Part shown: piece by piece, positions 33,085 to 41,467 of the stretch | Numbering within the stretch: position 1 is the stretch's first letter | Layout of the letters: every line of letters starts with the position of its first letter | Assembly: GCA_026705025.1 (NCBI GenBank) | Contig: JAPPBN010000010.1 | Span: 1 to 64,000 of the forward strand | DNA from: Bin125 sp026705025 | GTDB lineage: Bacteria; Chloroflexota; Dehalococcoidia; Bin125 | Reading direction: 5' to 3' | DNA length: 64,000 bases | Position numbers and translations under genes: made by a program | Notes under the pieces: model-generated | What the model was told of the DNA's origin: nothing | What the model saw: only the letters and a program-made list of their open reading frames with translations | Databases searched by the model: none

Positions 33085-33525
33085 CTACGTAGTGGCCGGC
33101 CGAAAGACCGGCAGCGTGATCTCGTCGTTGACCTTGCGGAAATCGACCTCGACGGCGAGGTCGCAGCTGACGTCTTTGTCCTCAATGTCGACCAGGGTCG
33201 AGTACATATAGGGACCCTCTTCGAGCTTGATCAGCGCGACGGTGTAGGGGTACTCGTCGGGCGACCAGCCGGGGAAGTACTTCTGCCACATCCGGATCCA
33301 CGACCAGACGGTGCCGTGACCCGAGATGGGCCGCCACTCCCAATCGTCCTGCAGGCAACGCGGGCAGGCCTCGGCCGGCGGGAACCAGGGCAGATCGCAA
33401 ATGTTGCAGAACTGGATTTGAAGAATGCCCTCGCGGCAGCCGTCCCAGAACGGCTTGGTCAGTTCGAGCACCGGCGGCAGCGGCTTGTCGTAACTGAGTT
33501 CCGGAGCCTGCGATTCAGTGACCAT
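33085..33525 (-). CDS. DUF35 Zn-ribbon/OB-fold partner of thiolase-like protein
   Basis: A 146-residue protein with an N-terminal helix, a zinc ribbon (Cys-x2-Cys in FCNICDLPWFPP and Cys-x2-Cys in EACPRCLQD) and a C-terminal OB fold (GHGTVWSWIRMW). Such proteins bind acyl-CoA and channel it to SCP2-type thiolases or aldolases. Its ATG overlaps the thiolase stop (TAATG), so the two should form a complex. The longer in-frame start lies inside the thiolase gene and is rejected. Confidence 0.9.
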   Translation of the reverse strand: MVTESQAPELSYDKPLPPVLELTKPFWDGCREGILQIQFCNICDLPWFPPAEACPRCLQDDWEWRPISGHGTVWSWIRMWQKYFPGWSPDEYPYTVALIKLEEGPYMYSTLVDIEDKDVSCDLAVEVDFRKVNDEITLPVFRPATT

Positions 33526-34700
33526 TAGTTGTCTCGCTTCAGTATGTGTCCGGTCGCCAGAGGAGCGGCACAGGCATAGAGGCCGTATTGCGCGTCGCCG
33601 ACCTGACGATCGCCGCACTCCTGCCGGAGTTGTCGCACGGCCTCGACATGCAGGGCCCAGCCCTGCATGTAAGACTCGCTGGTATGCCCGCCCCCGGTAT
33701 TGAGCGGCAGCTCGCCGTGCAGGCCGATCCGCTCCGGTATGATCCAGTCGCCGCCTTCACCTGGTTCACAGAAACCCATGCCCTCGAGCGTGAACAGCAT
33801 CGTCGGGGTGAAGTTGTCGTAGAGCTGCGCGAATGCCAGATCTTCACGCTGGGCCTCTGAGATTGCGAAGAGGTCGTCGGCGATCTGAGACATCGGCTCA
33901 TGCCAGAAGTCGTCGGCGACGTAGATCGGTGTGATGTCCGAGGCCTGGGAGGTCGCGTGGATCAGCACCGGAGTGTGCTTCAGATCGCGAGCGCGCTCGG
34001 CTGATGTGACGATGAGGCAGACGCCGCCATCATTGATCAGGCAGTAGTCGAGGAGGCAAAGAGGCTCGGCGATGTACCGCGCGCCGTGATAGTCATCCAT
34101 CGTGATCGGCCGCTGCATGACGGCATTGGGATTGAGCGCTGCGTTGGCGCGGTTGGAGATCGCCAGATGGCCGAGCGGCTCGGTAGTGGTGCCGTAGCGG
34201 TACTGATGACGACGGAACATCATCGACGTGACCGCGCCCGGAGAGGTCATTCCATACGGCGCTTCAAACATCGCCTGGGTCGAGATGCCTCGGCTCTCCC
34301 CGCCGTACTTCGCTCCGGCCGAACGCCCGTTGTTGCCATAGATGCAGGCCACGACGTCGGCCATGCCGTTGGCGACGGCCAGCGCCGCGTACTGCAACGC
34401 AATCCCGGATTGCCGGCCCTCGCCAGGCAACACGTTGACGAACCGCGGATGGCGCAGGCCGATCATCTCGCACATGCGGCCGTAGTGCGGCAGTCGCGAG
34501 ACGATGACGCCGTCGACATCGGTACGCCTCAGCCCGGCGTCTTTGAGCGCCTCGCGGAAGGCGATCAGGCCCAGTTCGTAGGCCGATCGCTCCGGGTCGA
34601 GGTCGCGATAGATGGCGCCAAACTCAGTGGTGCCGACGCCAACGATCGCCGTCTTGTCCTGCAGATTGCGCAGTGCGCTGCGGTCAGGTTGATCGGTCAT
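33525..34700 (-). CDS. SCP2-type thiolase-like protein (non-decarboxylating thiolase or aldolase)
   Basis: A 391-residue thiolase-fold protein. The N-terminal TAIVGVGTTEFGAIYRD is typical of the SCP2 group. At the place of the nucleophilic Cys the sequence is GEGRQSGIALQYAA, with no Cys, while a His is kept in GGGHTSESYMQGW. Cys-less relatives such as Ltp2 work as retro-aldolases on sterol side chains together with a DUF35 protein. Whether this pair acts on steroids is open; many bacteria use such pairs for other acyl-CoAs. Confidence 0.88.
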   Translation of the reverse strand: MTDQPDRSALRNLQDKTAIVGVGTTEFGAIYRDLDPERSAYELGLIAFREALKDAGLRRTDVDGVIVSRLPHYGRMCEMIGLRHPRFVNVLPGEGRQSGIALQYAALAVANGMADVVACIYGNNGRSAGAKYGGESRGISTQAMFEAPYGMTSPGAVTSMMFRRHQYRYGTTTEPLGHLAISNRANAALNPNAVMQRPITMDDYHGARYIAEPLCLLDYCLINDGGVCLIVTSAERARDLKHTPVLIHATSQASDITPIYVADDFWHEPMSQIADDLFAISEAQREDLAFAQLYDNFTPTMLFTLEGMGFCEPGEGGDWIIPERIGLHGELPLNTGGGHTSESYMQGWALHVEAVRQLRQECGDRQVGDAQYGLYACAAPLATGHILKRDN

Positions 34701-34717
34701 GCAGCGAGTCTAGGAGG

Positions 34718-35632
34718 TCAGTTGAGGCCGAGGACCGGTCGCGCGTTTTCAACGAGCACCTTGTCCAGCTCGGTGTCGGTCAGACCGCTCCGGAGAAGCT
34801 GAACGACCTGGGGTTGCTGATCCGCGCCCGGTGCGTCCGAGCCGAACAACACTCGCTCAACCCCAAGCGTCCGAATCAATCGTGCTGCATCTTCGAGGGC
34901 GCAGGCGCGGCGGCCGTCGCGGCAGGTGAAGTGGCCGTCATCGAAGCCGCCGGCCGTATCGAAGATCACCTGAGGGAAGCGCCTGGCGATATCGATCCGC
35001 TGGTCCCAGTAGGCGCCGGGCATATGAGCCATGATGAACTGCAGCCGGGGAAAGCGCTCAAACACCGGGATGAAGTGGTCGGGCATGCCATAGACGTCGT
35101 CGCCGGGACCGCCTCGCAGCGCGCCGGTGTCGCTGAGGATTGGTAGACCCAACTCTTCCAATCGCGCGTAGAGCGGCATCATGCGCTCGTCCGAGGGGAA
35201 GTAGCGTCCCAGTCCGGGATGCATCTTGACTCCGCGAGCGCCCAGGGCGACCCCGCGCTCCAACTCTTCCATCAACAGATCAGTTTCGACCCAGGTGCCG
35301 ATGTCACAACAGAGGAACGTTCGAATCCTGGGATCCTCTGCCTGCCGCCCCAGCGTCCATGAGTTGAAGCTGCGGACCCGGTCGTGCAGCATCGCCAACA
35401 GTTCTTCCGCCGACGCCTCCGGTCGGCGCTCGCGTTGCTGTTCAAACATCTCCGGCACGACCATGTAGTTCAGTCCGACGATCGCCTCGACGTCATTGCG
35501 CGTCATGTACTCGCCGCATGCGTCGCCGTTGGCCCAGCGCCACTCGAGCGGCAGGCCTCGTCGGGGAAAGACGATTGCCTCTTGCTCGGGCGTTCGGCAG
35601 AGATGCACATGGACATCGATCACGGTCGGCAT
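34718..35632 (-). CDS. Amidohydrolase-2 family metal hydrolase/decarboxylase
   Basis: A 304-residue TIM-barrel metal enzyme. HVH in VIDVHVHLC, GARGVKMHPG, QFIMAHMPG and LFGSDAPGAD supply the expected metal ligands and catalytic Asp. The family (ACMSD, gamma-resorcylate decarboxylase, 4-oxalomesaconate hydratase relatives) decarboxylates or hydrolyses small acids. It is 17 bp downstream of the Lut fusion gene's region boundary partner and upstream of the thiolase, likely in one catabolic transcript. Substrate unknown. Confidence 0.87.
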   Translation of the reverse strand: MPTVIDVHVHLCRTPEQEAIVFPRRGLPLEWRWANGDACGEYMTRNDVEAIVGLNYMVVPEMFEQQRERRPEASAEELLAMLHDRVRSFNSWTLGRQAEDPRIRTFLCCDIGTWVETDLLMEELERGVALGARGVKMHPGLGRYFPSDERMMPLYARLEELGLPILSDTGALRGGPGDDVYGMPDHFIPVFERFPRLQFIMAHMPGAYWDQRIDIARRFPQVIFDTAGGFDDGHFTCRDGRRACALEDAARLIRTLGVERVLFGSDAPGADQQPQVVQLLRSGLTDTELDKVLVENARPVLGLN

Positions 35633-35641
35633 TTGCTCACC

Positions 35642-37816
35642 TCATGTGTTCTTCGGGAGTCGAGCGGCGAGGAAGTCGGCGTAGTGCAGAGTCTGATGGC
35701 TGGCGCCGCTGGCATTGGCACCGGCTCGGAGATGGATGACACAGCCGGGATTGTTGGTGATCAGCGTGTCGCATCCAGATTCGGCCACGCAAGCAAGCTT
35801 GCGCTCGAGGATGCCCTCACCAACCTCAGGCGCGGCAAGCGACGTCAGCCCACCGAATCCGCAACAGACCCCGGGTTCCTCAAGCGGTGTCGCAGCCTCA
35901 CCCGTCAGGCGTTCCACGAGCTGATCGATCCGAGCGCCAGCATCATTGCGATTCGACGCCTGGCAGAATCGATGCGCAGTCCAGGATTTACTGCTTCCCT
36001 TGCTGAGGCAACCGTCGGGAAGTCGCCCGGGACCCTCGAGCCACTCGGCGAGGTCATGGACCCGCTCGCTGACAGCGGCGGCCCGATGTTGCCATTCAGG
36101 ATCGTCATCGAACAGGCGCGGCCAGTGATCCTGCATGGAAATCACACAGCTCGGCGCCGGAGTGACGATTTCATGTTCGCTGACTTCGAGTACTGCGATC
36201 GTGTGTTTCGCCATGCGTCGAGCGGTCTCCCAGTCGCCCGCGTCGAAGGCGGGTAGACCGCAGCAGTGTTGCGATTGGGGCACGTTGACGGATGATCCGC
36301 CGGCCTCGATCAGCCGGGCGGCGGAATCCACGGCGGTCGGCAGCAGCCGGTCGGCGAGACATTGGGCAAACAGGTCGACGGCCTGGCCTGTGGAGGGCGA
36401 GTTGGACAACGGCCGTTGCGGCGGACGGCTGTTGACCAGGGTCTGTCCGCTGCGTAGCGGCAAGGCAGGCACTGATCGCCACCGCAGCCGCTTCGGTAGC
36501 GGCAGGCGGAGGTGGTCGCGCTGCACAAGGCCGATCAGCCTCGCCAGCCCCGACCCGGCTGCGGCGAGGCCCATCAGGTGGTGGAAGAGGCGCGGCCTGG
36601 CCCACAGTCGCAATGCCACTCGCTCCCAGAGCGGGGCATGTCCCTCTTCATGGGCACGGTGGCGCACTTCGAGGATCTGCTTCGGCAACGGAATGTCGAC
36701 TGGACAGACGGTCTGGCAAGCGCCGCAGGAAACACACAAACCCTGAGGCCCGGCGGCCTCCTCGACGCTGTGATGGAAGGTGGTGTTCACCAGTCCAATG
36801 GCGCCGGTGTAGATGTGGCCGAACGTGTGTCCACCGACGATCTGGTAGGGCGGACAGACATTGGCGCAGGCGCCGCAGCGAATGCAGCGCAATGCGTCGC
36901 CGATGGTGTTGGTTTCCCGCATGGCGCGGCGGCCGTTGTCGAGCAGGATGATGTGCATTTCCTTGCCCGGTTGGGCGCCGGTGATGCAGGTGGTGTAGGT
37001 GCTCAGCGTCTGCGCGGTGGCCGAGCGAGGCAGGAGTTGGAGCTGACGCTCGGCGTCGGCCCAGGACGGGATCAGCTTCTCGATTCCGGCAGTGACGAAG
37101 TGGACATCGGGTAGCGACGTCGCCAGGCGCATGTTGCCCTCGTTGGTCACGACCATGATGCTGCCGGTCTCGGCGACGAGGGCGTTGGCGCCGGTCAGAC
37201 CCGCCCCGGCCGAGAGGTAGTGACGGCGCAAGCCGTCGCGAGCGCTCGCGACCATCTCCGGGATGTCATCCGGATCAAACTTGCGTCCCAGTTCCTCGCC
37301 CAGGATCTCTGCCACGTATTGCCGTTTCTGGTGGATCGCCGGCATGACCAGGTGAGAGGGCCGCTCTTCCGCAAGCTGCAGCAGCCATTCGCCGAGGTCG
37401 GTCTCGATTGCCGTAATCCCTCGTTGCTCCAGTTCGTGGTTGAGTTCGATCTCCTCGGAGACCATCGACTTGCTCTTGACGACGAGGTCGATGCCGCGCG
37501 ACTTGCAGACGGCGGCGATGTACTTGACCGCTTCTGCGGCTGTCGACAGCTCAACGACGGTCGCGCCGGCGGCCTCGGCGTTGGCGCGAAACTCGGCGAT
37601 GTAGTCGTCGAGTCGTTCAAGCGTCGAGTCCTTGACCGCGGCAAAGTCACGCCGCAATTCGTCGAACGATTGCTCAGTGCGCTGCTCCAGCCGCTGGACC
37701 TGCGCGTCGCGGCTCTCGCGCCAGGAGCGTTGAAAGTCGAGCAGTCGCGGTTTGAGATCCGGGTCGCTCAGCGAGCGTCGGTACCGCGTCTTGAACGGAG
37801 CGGTCGACGCGCTCAC
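35642..37816 (-). CDS. LutB-LutA fusion, iron-sulfur protein of lactate/2-hydroxyacid oxidation
   Basis: A 724-residue protein. Residues 1-300 form a LUD domain as in LutB. Two [4Fe-4S] motifs follow, CIRCGACANVCPP and CVSCGACQTVCPV. Residues about 480-720 carry two CCG motifs (HCCGLPAFD and VCCGFGGLTS) as in LutA/GlpC/heterodisulfide-reductase subunits. In Bacillus, LutA, LutB and LutC are separate and oxidise L-lactate; here LutB and LutA are one chain. The start is GTG in a GTGA overlap with lutC. Electron acceptor and substrate are not fixed by sequence. Confidence 0.9.
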   Translation of the reverse strand: MSASTAPFKTRYRRSLSDPDLKPRLLDFQRSWRESRDAQVQRLEQRTEQSFDELRRDFAAVKDSTLERLDDYIAEFRANAEAAGATVVELSTAAEAVKYIAAVCKSRGIDLVVKSKSMVSEEIELNHELEQRGITAIETDLGEWLLQLAEERPSHLVMPAIHQKRQYVAEILGEELGRKFDPDDIPEMVASARDGLRRHYLSAGAGLTGANALVAETGSIMVVTNEGNMRLATSLPDVHFVTAGIEKLIPSWADAERQLQLLPRSATAQTLSTYTTCITGAQPGKEMHIILLDNGRRAMRETNTIGDALRCIRCGACANVCPPYQIVGGHTFGHIYTGAIGLVNTTFHHSVEEAAGPQGLCVSCGACQTVCPVDIPLPKQILEVRHRAHEEGHAPLWERVALRLWARPRLFHHLMGLAAAGSGLARLIGLVQRDHLRLPLPKRLRWRSVPALPLRSGQTLVNSRPPQRPLSNSPSTGQAVDLFAQCLADRLLPTAVDSAARLIEAGGSSVNVPQSQHCCGLPAFDAGDWETARRMAKHTIAVLEVSEHEIVTPAPSCVISMQDHWPRLFDDDPEWQHRAAAVSERVHDLAEWLEGPGRLPDGCLSKGSSKSWTAHRFCQASNRNDAGARIDQLVERLTGEAATPLEEPGVCCGFGGLTSLAAPEVGEGILERKLACVAESGCDTLITNNPGCVIHLRAGANASGASHQTLHYADFLAARLPKNT

Positions 37817-38322
37817 GCGAGCACCGTCACGGTCATGCGGCTTGGGCCCTGGACGCCAATCGTAAGCGAGCGTTCGATGTCGGCGGTGCGCGACGGTCCG
37901 GTGACGAATGTGGCGTAGGCGGCCGCTCGCGGCTGTTGTCCGAGCCAGAGGAACCCCTCGGCCAGGTCTTCAACGATGTCCGCTGCTGACACCGCAACAA
38001 TCAGATGCCTGGTCAGCAGCGAGATCGCCCGGTCTCTCGGAGTTGGCTCGATGAGTAGTACTGATCCAGTCTCAGCGACCGCCAAGGTAGCGACCGTGAC
38101 ACCGACTGACCGATCGGCAATCGAACGTAACGGATCTGTATCATCCGGCAGCTCTCCGCGTTGTAACTGTTCATACGCAGCAGGAGAGACGACAGGCGTT
38201 TCGTCGCTGAGCGCGACGGCGTGCTCCCAGACGTCATCCCACGAGCTGCACTGAACCAGTTCGCCCTGGGCCGCCTGCAGGCCGTCAGCGAACAGGGCGA
38301 TCCGGTCGCTGGGCGTGATCAT
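37813..38322 (-). CDS. lutC: LutC-like LUD-domain protein
   Basis: A 169-residue LUD-domain protein, the usual partner of LutB. The segment TVATLAVAETGSVLLIEPTPRDRAISLL is cut short here as AVAETGSVLL and is the family hallmark. It is the first gene of the Lut pair, overlapping the LutB-LutA gene by 4 bp. The promoter must lie in the 86-bp divergent gap with the acyl-CoA dehydrogenase gene. Confidence 0.88.
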   Translation of the reverse strand: MITPSDRIALFADGLQAAQGELVQCSSWDDVWEHAVALSDETPVVSPAAYEQLQRGELPDDTDPLRSIADRSVGVTVATLAVAETGSVLLIEPTPRDRAISLLTRHLIVAVSAADIVEDLAEGFLWLGQQPRAAAYATFVTGPSRTADIERSLTIGVQGPSRMTVTVLA

Positions 38323-38408
38323 GCGCAGAGTCTAGCAGCCGGCCGGGTCTGGGACTGTATGCTCAGGACGGTCCGACTGTGCGGACCGAGTGGGACGGAG
38401 CGTGAGCG

Positions 38409-39563
38409 ATGATTGAACTGTCCGAATCGCAACGGTTGATTCAACAAACAGTACGTGACTTCGCTCGCGCCGAGATTGATCCGATTGCAGATGATATTGA
38501 TCGCGATGACAGATTTCCTCAACATCTCTGGCCGATGCTGGGCGATCTCGGGTTGCTAGGTGTGACGATTGACGAACAGTATGGGGGATCGAACGCCGGG
38601 TTGCTGGCCGGAGTCATTGCTACTGAAGAGATTGCGAGAGCCAGCGCGTCGATAGCATTATCATACGGAGCCCATGCCAACCTGTGCGCGAATAACATTG
38701 CAGCCAATGCGAGCGAGGCGCAGAAAGAACAGTATCTTCCGGGCCTGTGCGACGGCACCCAGATCGGTGCGCTGGCACTGACCGAGCCCGAGGCAGGATC
38801 GGACGCGATGGGCATCCGCACGACCGCCGTGCGCGACGGCGATGTCTACCGGCTCAATGGCTCGAAGATGTTCATTACCAACGGTTCGGTCGCCGACACC
38901 CTGGTGTTGTACGCCAAGACCGATGAGGATGCAGGTTCACGCGGCGTGACGGCGTTCATCGTTGAGTCGGCATTTGAGGGGTTCAGTGTTGGTCAGGTGC
39001 TGGACAAGGTCGGACATCGCGGATCGCCCACGGCGGAGCTGATCCTGGAAGACTGCATCGTCCCTGCCGCAAACGTGTTGCGCGGCGAAGGCGCGGGTGC
39101 GGGCGTGATGATGCAAGGTCTGGCGGTCGAGCGGTCGTTTCTGGCAGGAGAGCCACTGGGCATTGCCCAGGCGGCGCTGGACGAAGCGGTCGACCATGCC
39201 CGGTCGCGCAGGCAATTCGGACAGCGGATCGGTGACTTCCAGCTGATTCAGGCGATGCTTGCCGACATGTACACCGAGCTGGAGGCGGCGCGCTGGCTTG
39301 TCTATCGAACGGCGCACGTCGTGGAAGAGGCTGCCTCACGAGGAATCCGTAGCAACAAGGAGGCCGCCGCCGCGATTCTCTACTCGGCAGAGATGTCCAG
39401 TCGTGTCGCCGACAAGGCGGTGCAGATCCACGGCGGTTACGGCTACATGAGCGAGAGTCGGGTGGCGCGCTACGTCAGAGACGCGAAGTTATTGGAGATT
39501 GGCGCCGGGACCTCTGAGATTCGCCGGATGTTGATCGGCCGGGAGCTCGTCGGTCCGGAATAG
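38409..39563 (+). CDS. Acyl-CoA dehydrogenase
   Basis: A 384-residue FAD acyl-CoA dehydrogenase. Motifs: ALTEPEAGSDAMGI (FAD/substrate loop), FITNGSVAD, and the C-terminal GGYGYMSESRVARYVRD with the catalytic Glu, followed by EIGAGTSEIRRM. Chain-length or branched preference is not evident; layout is closest to short-chain and isovaleryl-CoA types. It starts 86 bp from the divergent lutC gene. Base composition of the first 250 bp is slightly more AT-rich than neighbours. Confidence 0.93.
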   Translation: MIELSESQRLIQQTVRDFARAEIDPIADDIDRDDRFPQHLWPMLGDLGLLGVTIDEQYGGSNAGLLAGVIATEEIARASASIALSYGAHANLCANNIAANASEAQKEQYLPGLCDGTQIGALALTEPEAGSDAMGIRTTAVRDGDVYRLNGSKMFITNGSVADTLVLYAKTDEDAGSRGVTAFIVESAFEGFSVGQVLDKVGHRGSPTAELILEDCIVPAANVLRGEGAGAGVMMQGLAVERSFLAGEPLGIAQAALDEAVDHARSRRQFGQRIGDFQLIQAMLADMYTELEAARWLVYRTAHVVEEAASRGIRSNKEAAAAILYSAEMSSRVADKAVQIHGGYGYMSESRVARYVRDAKLLEIGAGTSEIRRMLIGRELVGPE

Positions 39564-39591
39564 GCCTCAACCCCTCCGAGCCTCCGTCATC

Positions 39592-39619
39592 CCCTCTCCC
39601 AGAGGGATAGGGAGTACGG
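39592..39619. repeat. Degenerate copy of palindromic repeat family A
   Basis: CCCTCTCCC at 39592-39600 is followed by AGAGGGATAGGGAG, an imperfect version of the GGGAGAGGG arm. It lies in the 78-bp convergent gap after the acyl-CoA dehydrogenase and before the end of the selenoprotein gene. Confidence 0.5.
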
Positions 39620-39641
39620 GCAGAAGATGTCGTCATCGACG

Positions 39642-40169
39642 TCAGGAGCCCAGGAGAATCAACCGGCCCTGTTGGTATGCGTCCATCGCTCTTGCCTGGA
39701 GGCCTTCGATCCCTGAGCTGCCGATGGGGTGGTCGACGAGGGCGTAGCGGAAGTCAGGCATGCCCAGGGTCTTGGCGATCATCCGGCCGGTCGGGTCGAA
39801 CGGATGCGTGCAGAGGACGAGGCCGGGCTTGCCGTACTGCTCGAAGGTGATTCCGTCGTGCACACTGCACGTCGAGCAGGAGCCTCAATCGCCAACCGCG
39901 GTGATCAGGAAGTCAACGTCGTTCGCAATCCGCTCGAGGACCTGGGGCTCGGCGATCCGGCTGGCGTTGAGTTTGCCGGTATCAATGACGACGCTGCAGC
40001 TCGATTCTCTCTCGAACATCTCCGCGGTGTAACGCAGCAGCTTGTCGGCGTTAACCTTGCCGTTGGAGAACAGGCCGATGCGCAGGCTGTCGAGCGCGGT
40101 CAGCCTAGGCGCCGCCGAGAAGCCGGTCGGCGCGGGATCGCCGGTAGGGTCCACGAGTTCGAACGACAT
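39642..40169 (-). CDS. UGSC-family selenoprotein with in-frame TGA (Sec95)
   Basis: Read through one in-frame TGA (39885-39887), this is a 175-residue protein. The first part ends DFLITAVGD, the TGA follows, and the frame continues GSCSTCSVHDGITFEQYGKPG, split here as GSCSTCSVHDG and ITFEQYGKPG, to a TAA/TAG-type stop at 39642. The resulting motif is Gly-Asp-Sec-Gly-Ser-Cys, the name-giving motif of UGSC selenoproteins found in marine metagenomes. Both sides of the TGA are equally protein-like and in the same frame. A bSECIS-like hairpin follows. GGAG precedes the ATG at 40169. Likely a thiol/selenol redox enzyme; the reaction is unknown. Confidence 0.85.
39853..39875 (-). promoter_or_regulatory. 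bSECIS-like hairpin downstream of the Sec codon
   Basis: In the mRNA, CGUGCA pairs with UGCACG around a GUG loop (loop at 39863-39865); beyond an A/A mismatch, UCG pairs with CGG. Nineteen nucleotides separate the UGA from the loop, whose first base is G. This meets the published description of bacterial SECIS elements (loop 16-37 nt after UGA, G among the first two loop bases). Confidence 0.7.
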
Positions 40170-40190
40170 AGTTGGCTCCGATGTGGTGGG

Positions 40191-41264
40191 TTAGCAGTCG
40201 AGACAGACGCCAATCGCCTTGGTCTGAAAGAGCGAACCTCGGCCTCGGCTCCATGATGGCAGGAACGCTGAATGGCCGCCGGCCTCGCCGCCCGCGACGA
40301 CGATCAGGATGTCCTCGGGCTGGCGTCCGCGATGGAATCGCACGTCGTCGGTTCGCGCCGGCCCGCGTCCGTCGATCGCCGGCGCGAGCCCGTCCTGACT
40401 ACGATCCGAAGGCCACTTGCCGGCATCTCGCATATCCGAGCCCATTCGGTATGAGTGCTCGAACAGATACTCCTGCACATCCTGTTTGCGCATGCCACCG
40501 GAGGCAGCGATCTGCGCGTGCTCGGGCGACATCACGACCAGTGACTGGCCGTCCGTCAGCGCGCCCAGCGAGGCCATCGCGTCGGCGAAGGTATCAAGCA
40601 GGCGCTCGGGATCGCTGGTGTAGTGATTCTCAACGTTGTAGAAGCCGGATGCGGCGAAGACGGTCGCGGTCGACACCTCGGACGGGAACCCGAGCGATTC
40701 ATGCAGCGGCTCCCAGGGGCTGTTGAGGATGTTCTCGGCGATGCAGCAGGAATACTTGCCCGGCCAGCCGGTCGTCGAGCGGTCCGAAATGCCGGGAATC
40801 ATCTGGAAGATGTTCATGATCACGAGCCGGATCGCGCGGCCGATGGTTGCGTTGGCTCGGTTGCCGGATCCGAACACGTTGACGCTGGCGTTCATGCCGA
40901 TTTCATCGCGGATGTCGCCGGAGACAATCACAGCCGGCGCCGAGCCTCCTGTGCTGGCGGTTGAACCATGGAAGTTGTACTCGTCCTCGTTCAGACCTTC
41001 CAACGCCGCGAGGACGGTTGGAAAGTACTGCGGGAGGCAGCCGGCCATCACCGCGTTTACGGCGGCAGACTGGACATTGCACTCGCGCCCCGTGGCCGGG
41101 TGGCGCGCAACGATCTCCTCGGGCGGGCGACCGGCGGCCATGAGGAAGCGCTCGACGCGCTCGCGAGCCGGCGGGACCACCGGCAGCCCGTCTGTCCAGC
41201 CCTGTTCATAGCAGTAGTCGATGGCGGAGAGTTCGTCGCTGAGGGTGTGGGTCTCGGTGGTCAT
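40191..41264 (-). CDS. Uncharacterised partner protein of the UGSC selenoprotein
   Basis: A 357-residue soluble protein transcribed directly before the selenoprotein gene (21 bp gap). The N-terminus has YEQGWTDGLPVVPPARERV; the middle has VNAVMAGCLPQYFPTVLAA and several conserved-looking Gly/Asn turns (VFGSGNRANATIGRAIRL). The protein ends VCLDC, a C-terminal CxxC. From memory, proteins with the GWTDGLPVVPP start often neighbour UGSC proteins, but no function is established. The C-terminal CxxC suggests redox exchange with the selenoprotein. Confidence 0.75.
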   Translation of the reverse strand: MTTETHTLSDELSAIDYCYEQGWTDGLPVVPPARERVERFLMAAGRPPEEIVARHPATGRECNVQSAAVNAVMAGCLPQYFPTVLAALEGLNEDEYNFHGSTASTGGSAPAVIVSGDIRDEIGMNASVNVFGSGNRANATIGRAIRLVIMNIFQMIPGISDRSTTGWPGKYSCCIAENILNSPWEPLHESLGFPSEVSTATVFAASGFYNVENHYTSDPERLLDTFADAMASLGALTDGQSLVVMSPEHAQIAASGGMRKQDVQEYLFEHSYRMGSDMRDAGKWPSDRSQDGLAPAIDGRGPARTDDVRFHRGRQPEDILIVVAGGEAGGHSAFLPSWSRGRGSLFQTKAIGVCLDC

Positions 41265-41467
41265 GGAGTGAGTTTAGGCGGTTGGACCCGTCCGATCCGG
41301 TTGCTCGTAGCACGTGGAGCTCGTGTCGACTGGCAATGCGAACTCTGGTCCGCCGGAGGCGTCGCTCCAGAGCGCTGCGCAGTTAGTTCGTCTGTACGAA
41401 GTGACCATCTAAACTGAGCCTGCGGCGTGTCCGGAACGGCTCCCGGCGGGATTCTGAAGAGGCGGCG

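Noticed and set aside
39642..40169. Pseudogene or two separate small genes at the in-frame TGA
   Set aside because: The frame continues with equal coding quality, the motif becomes UGSC, and a bSECIS-like hairpin is correctly placed.
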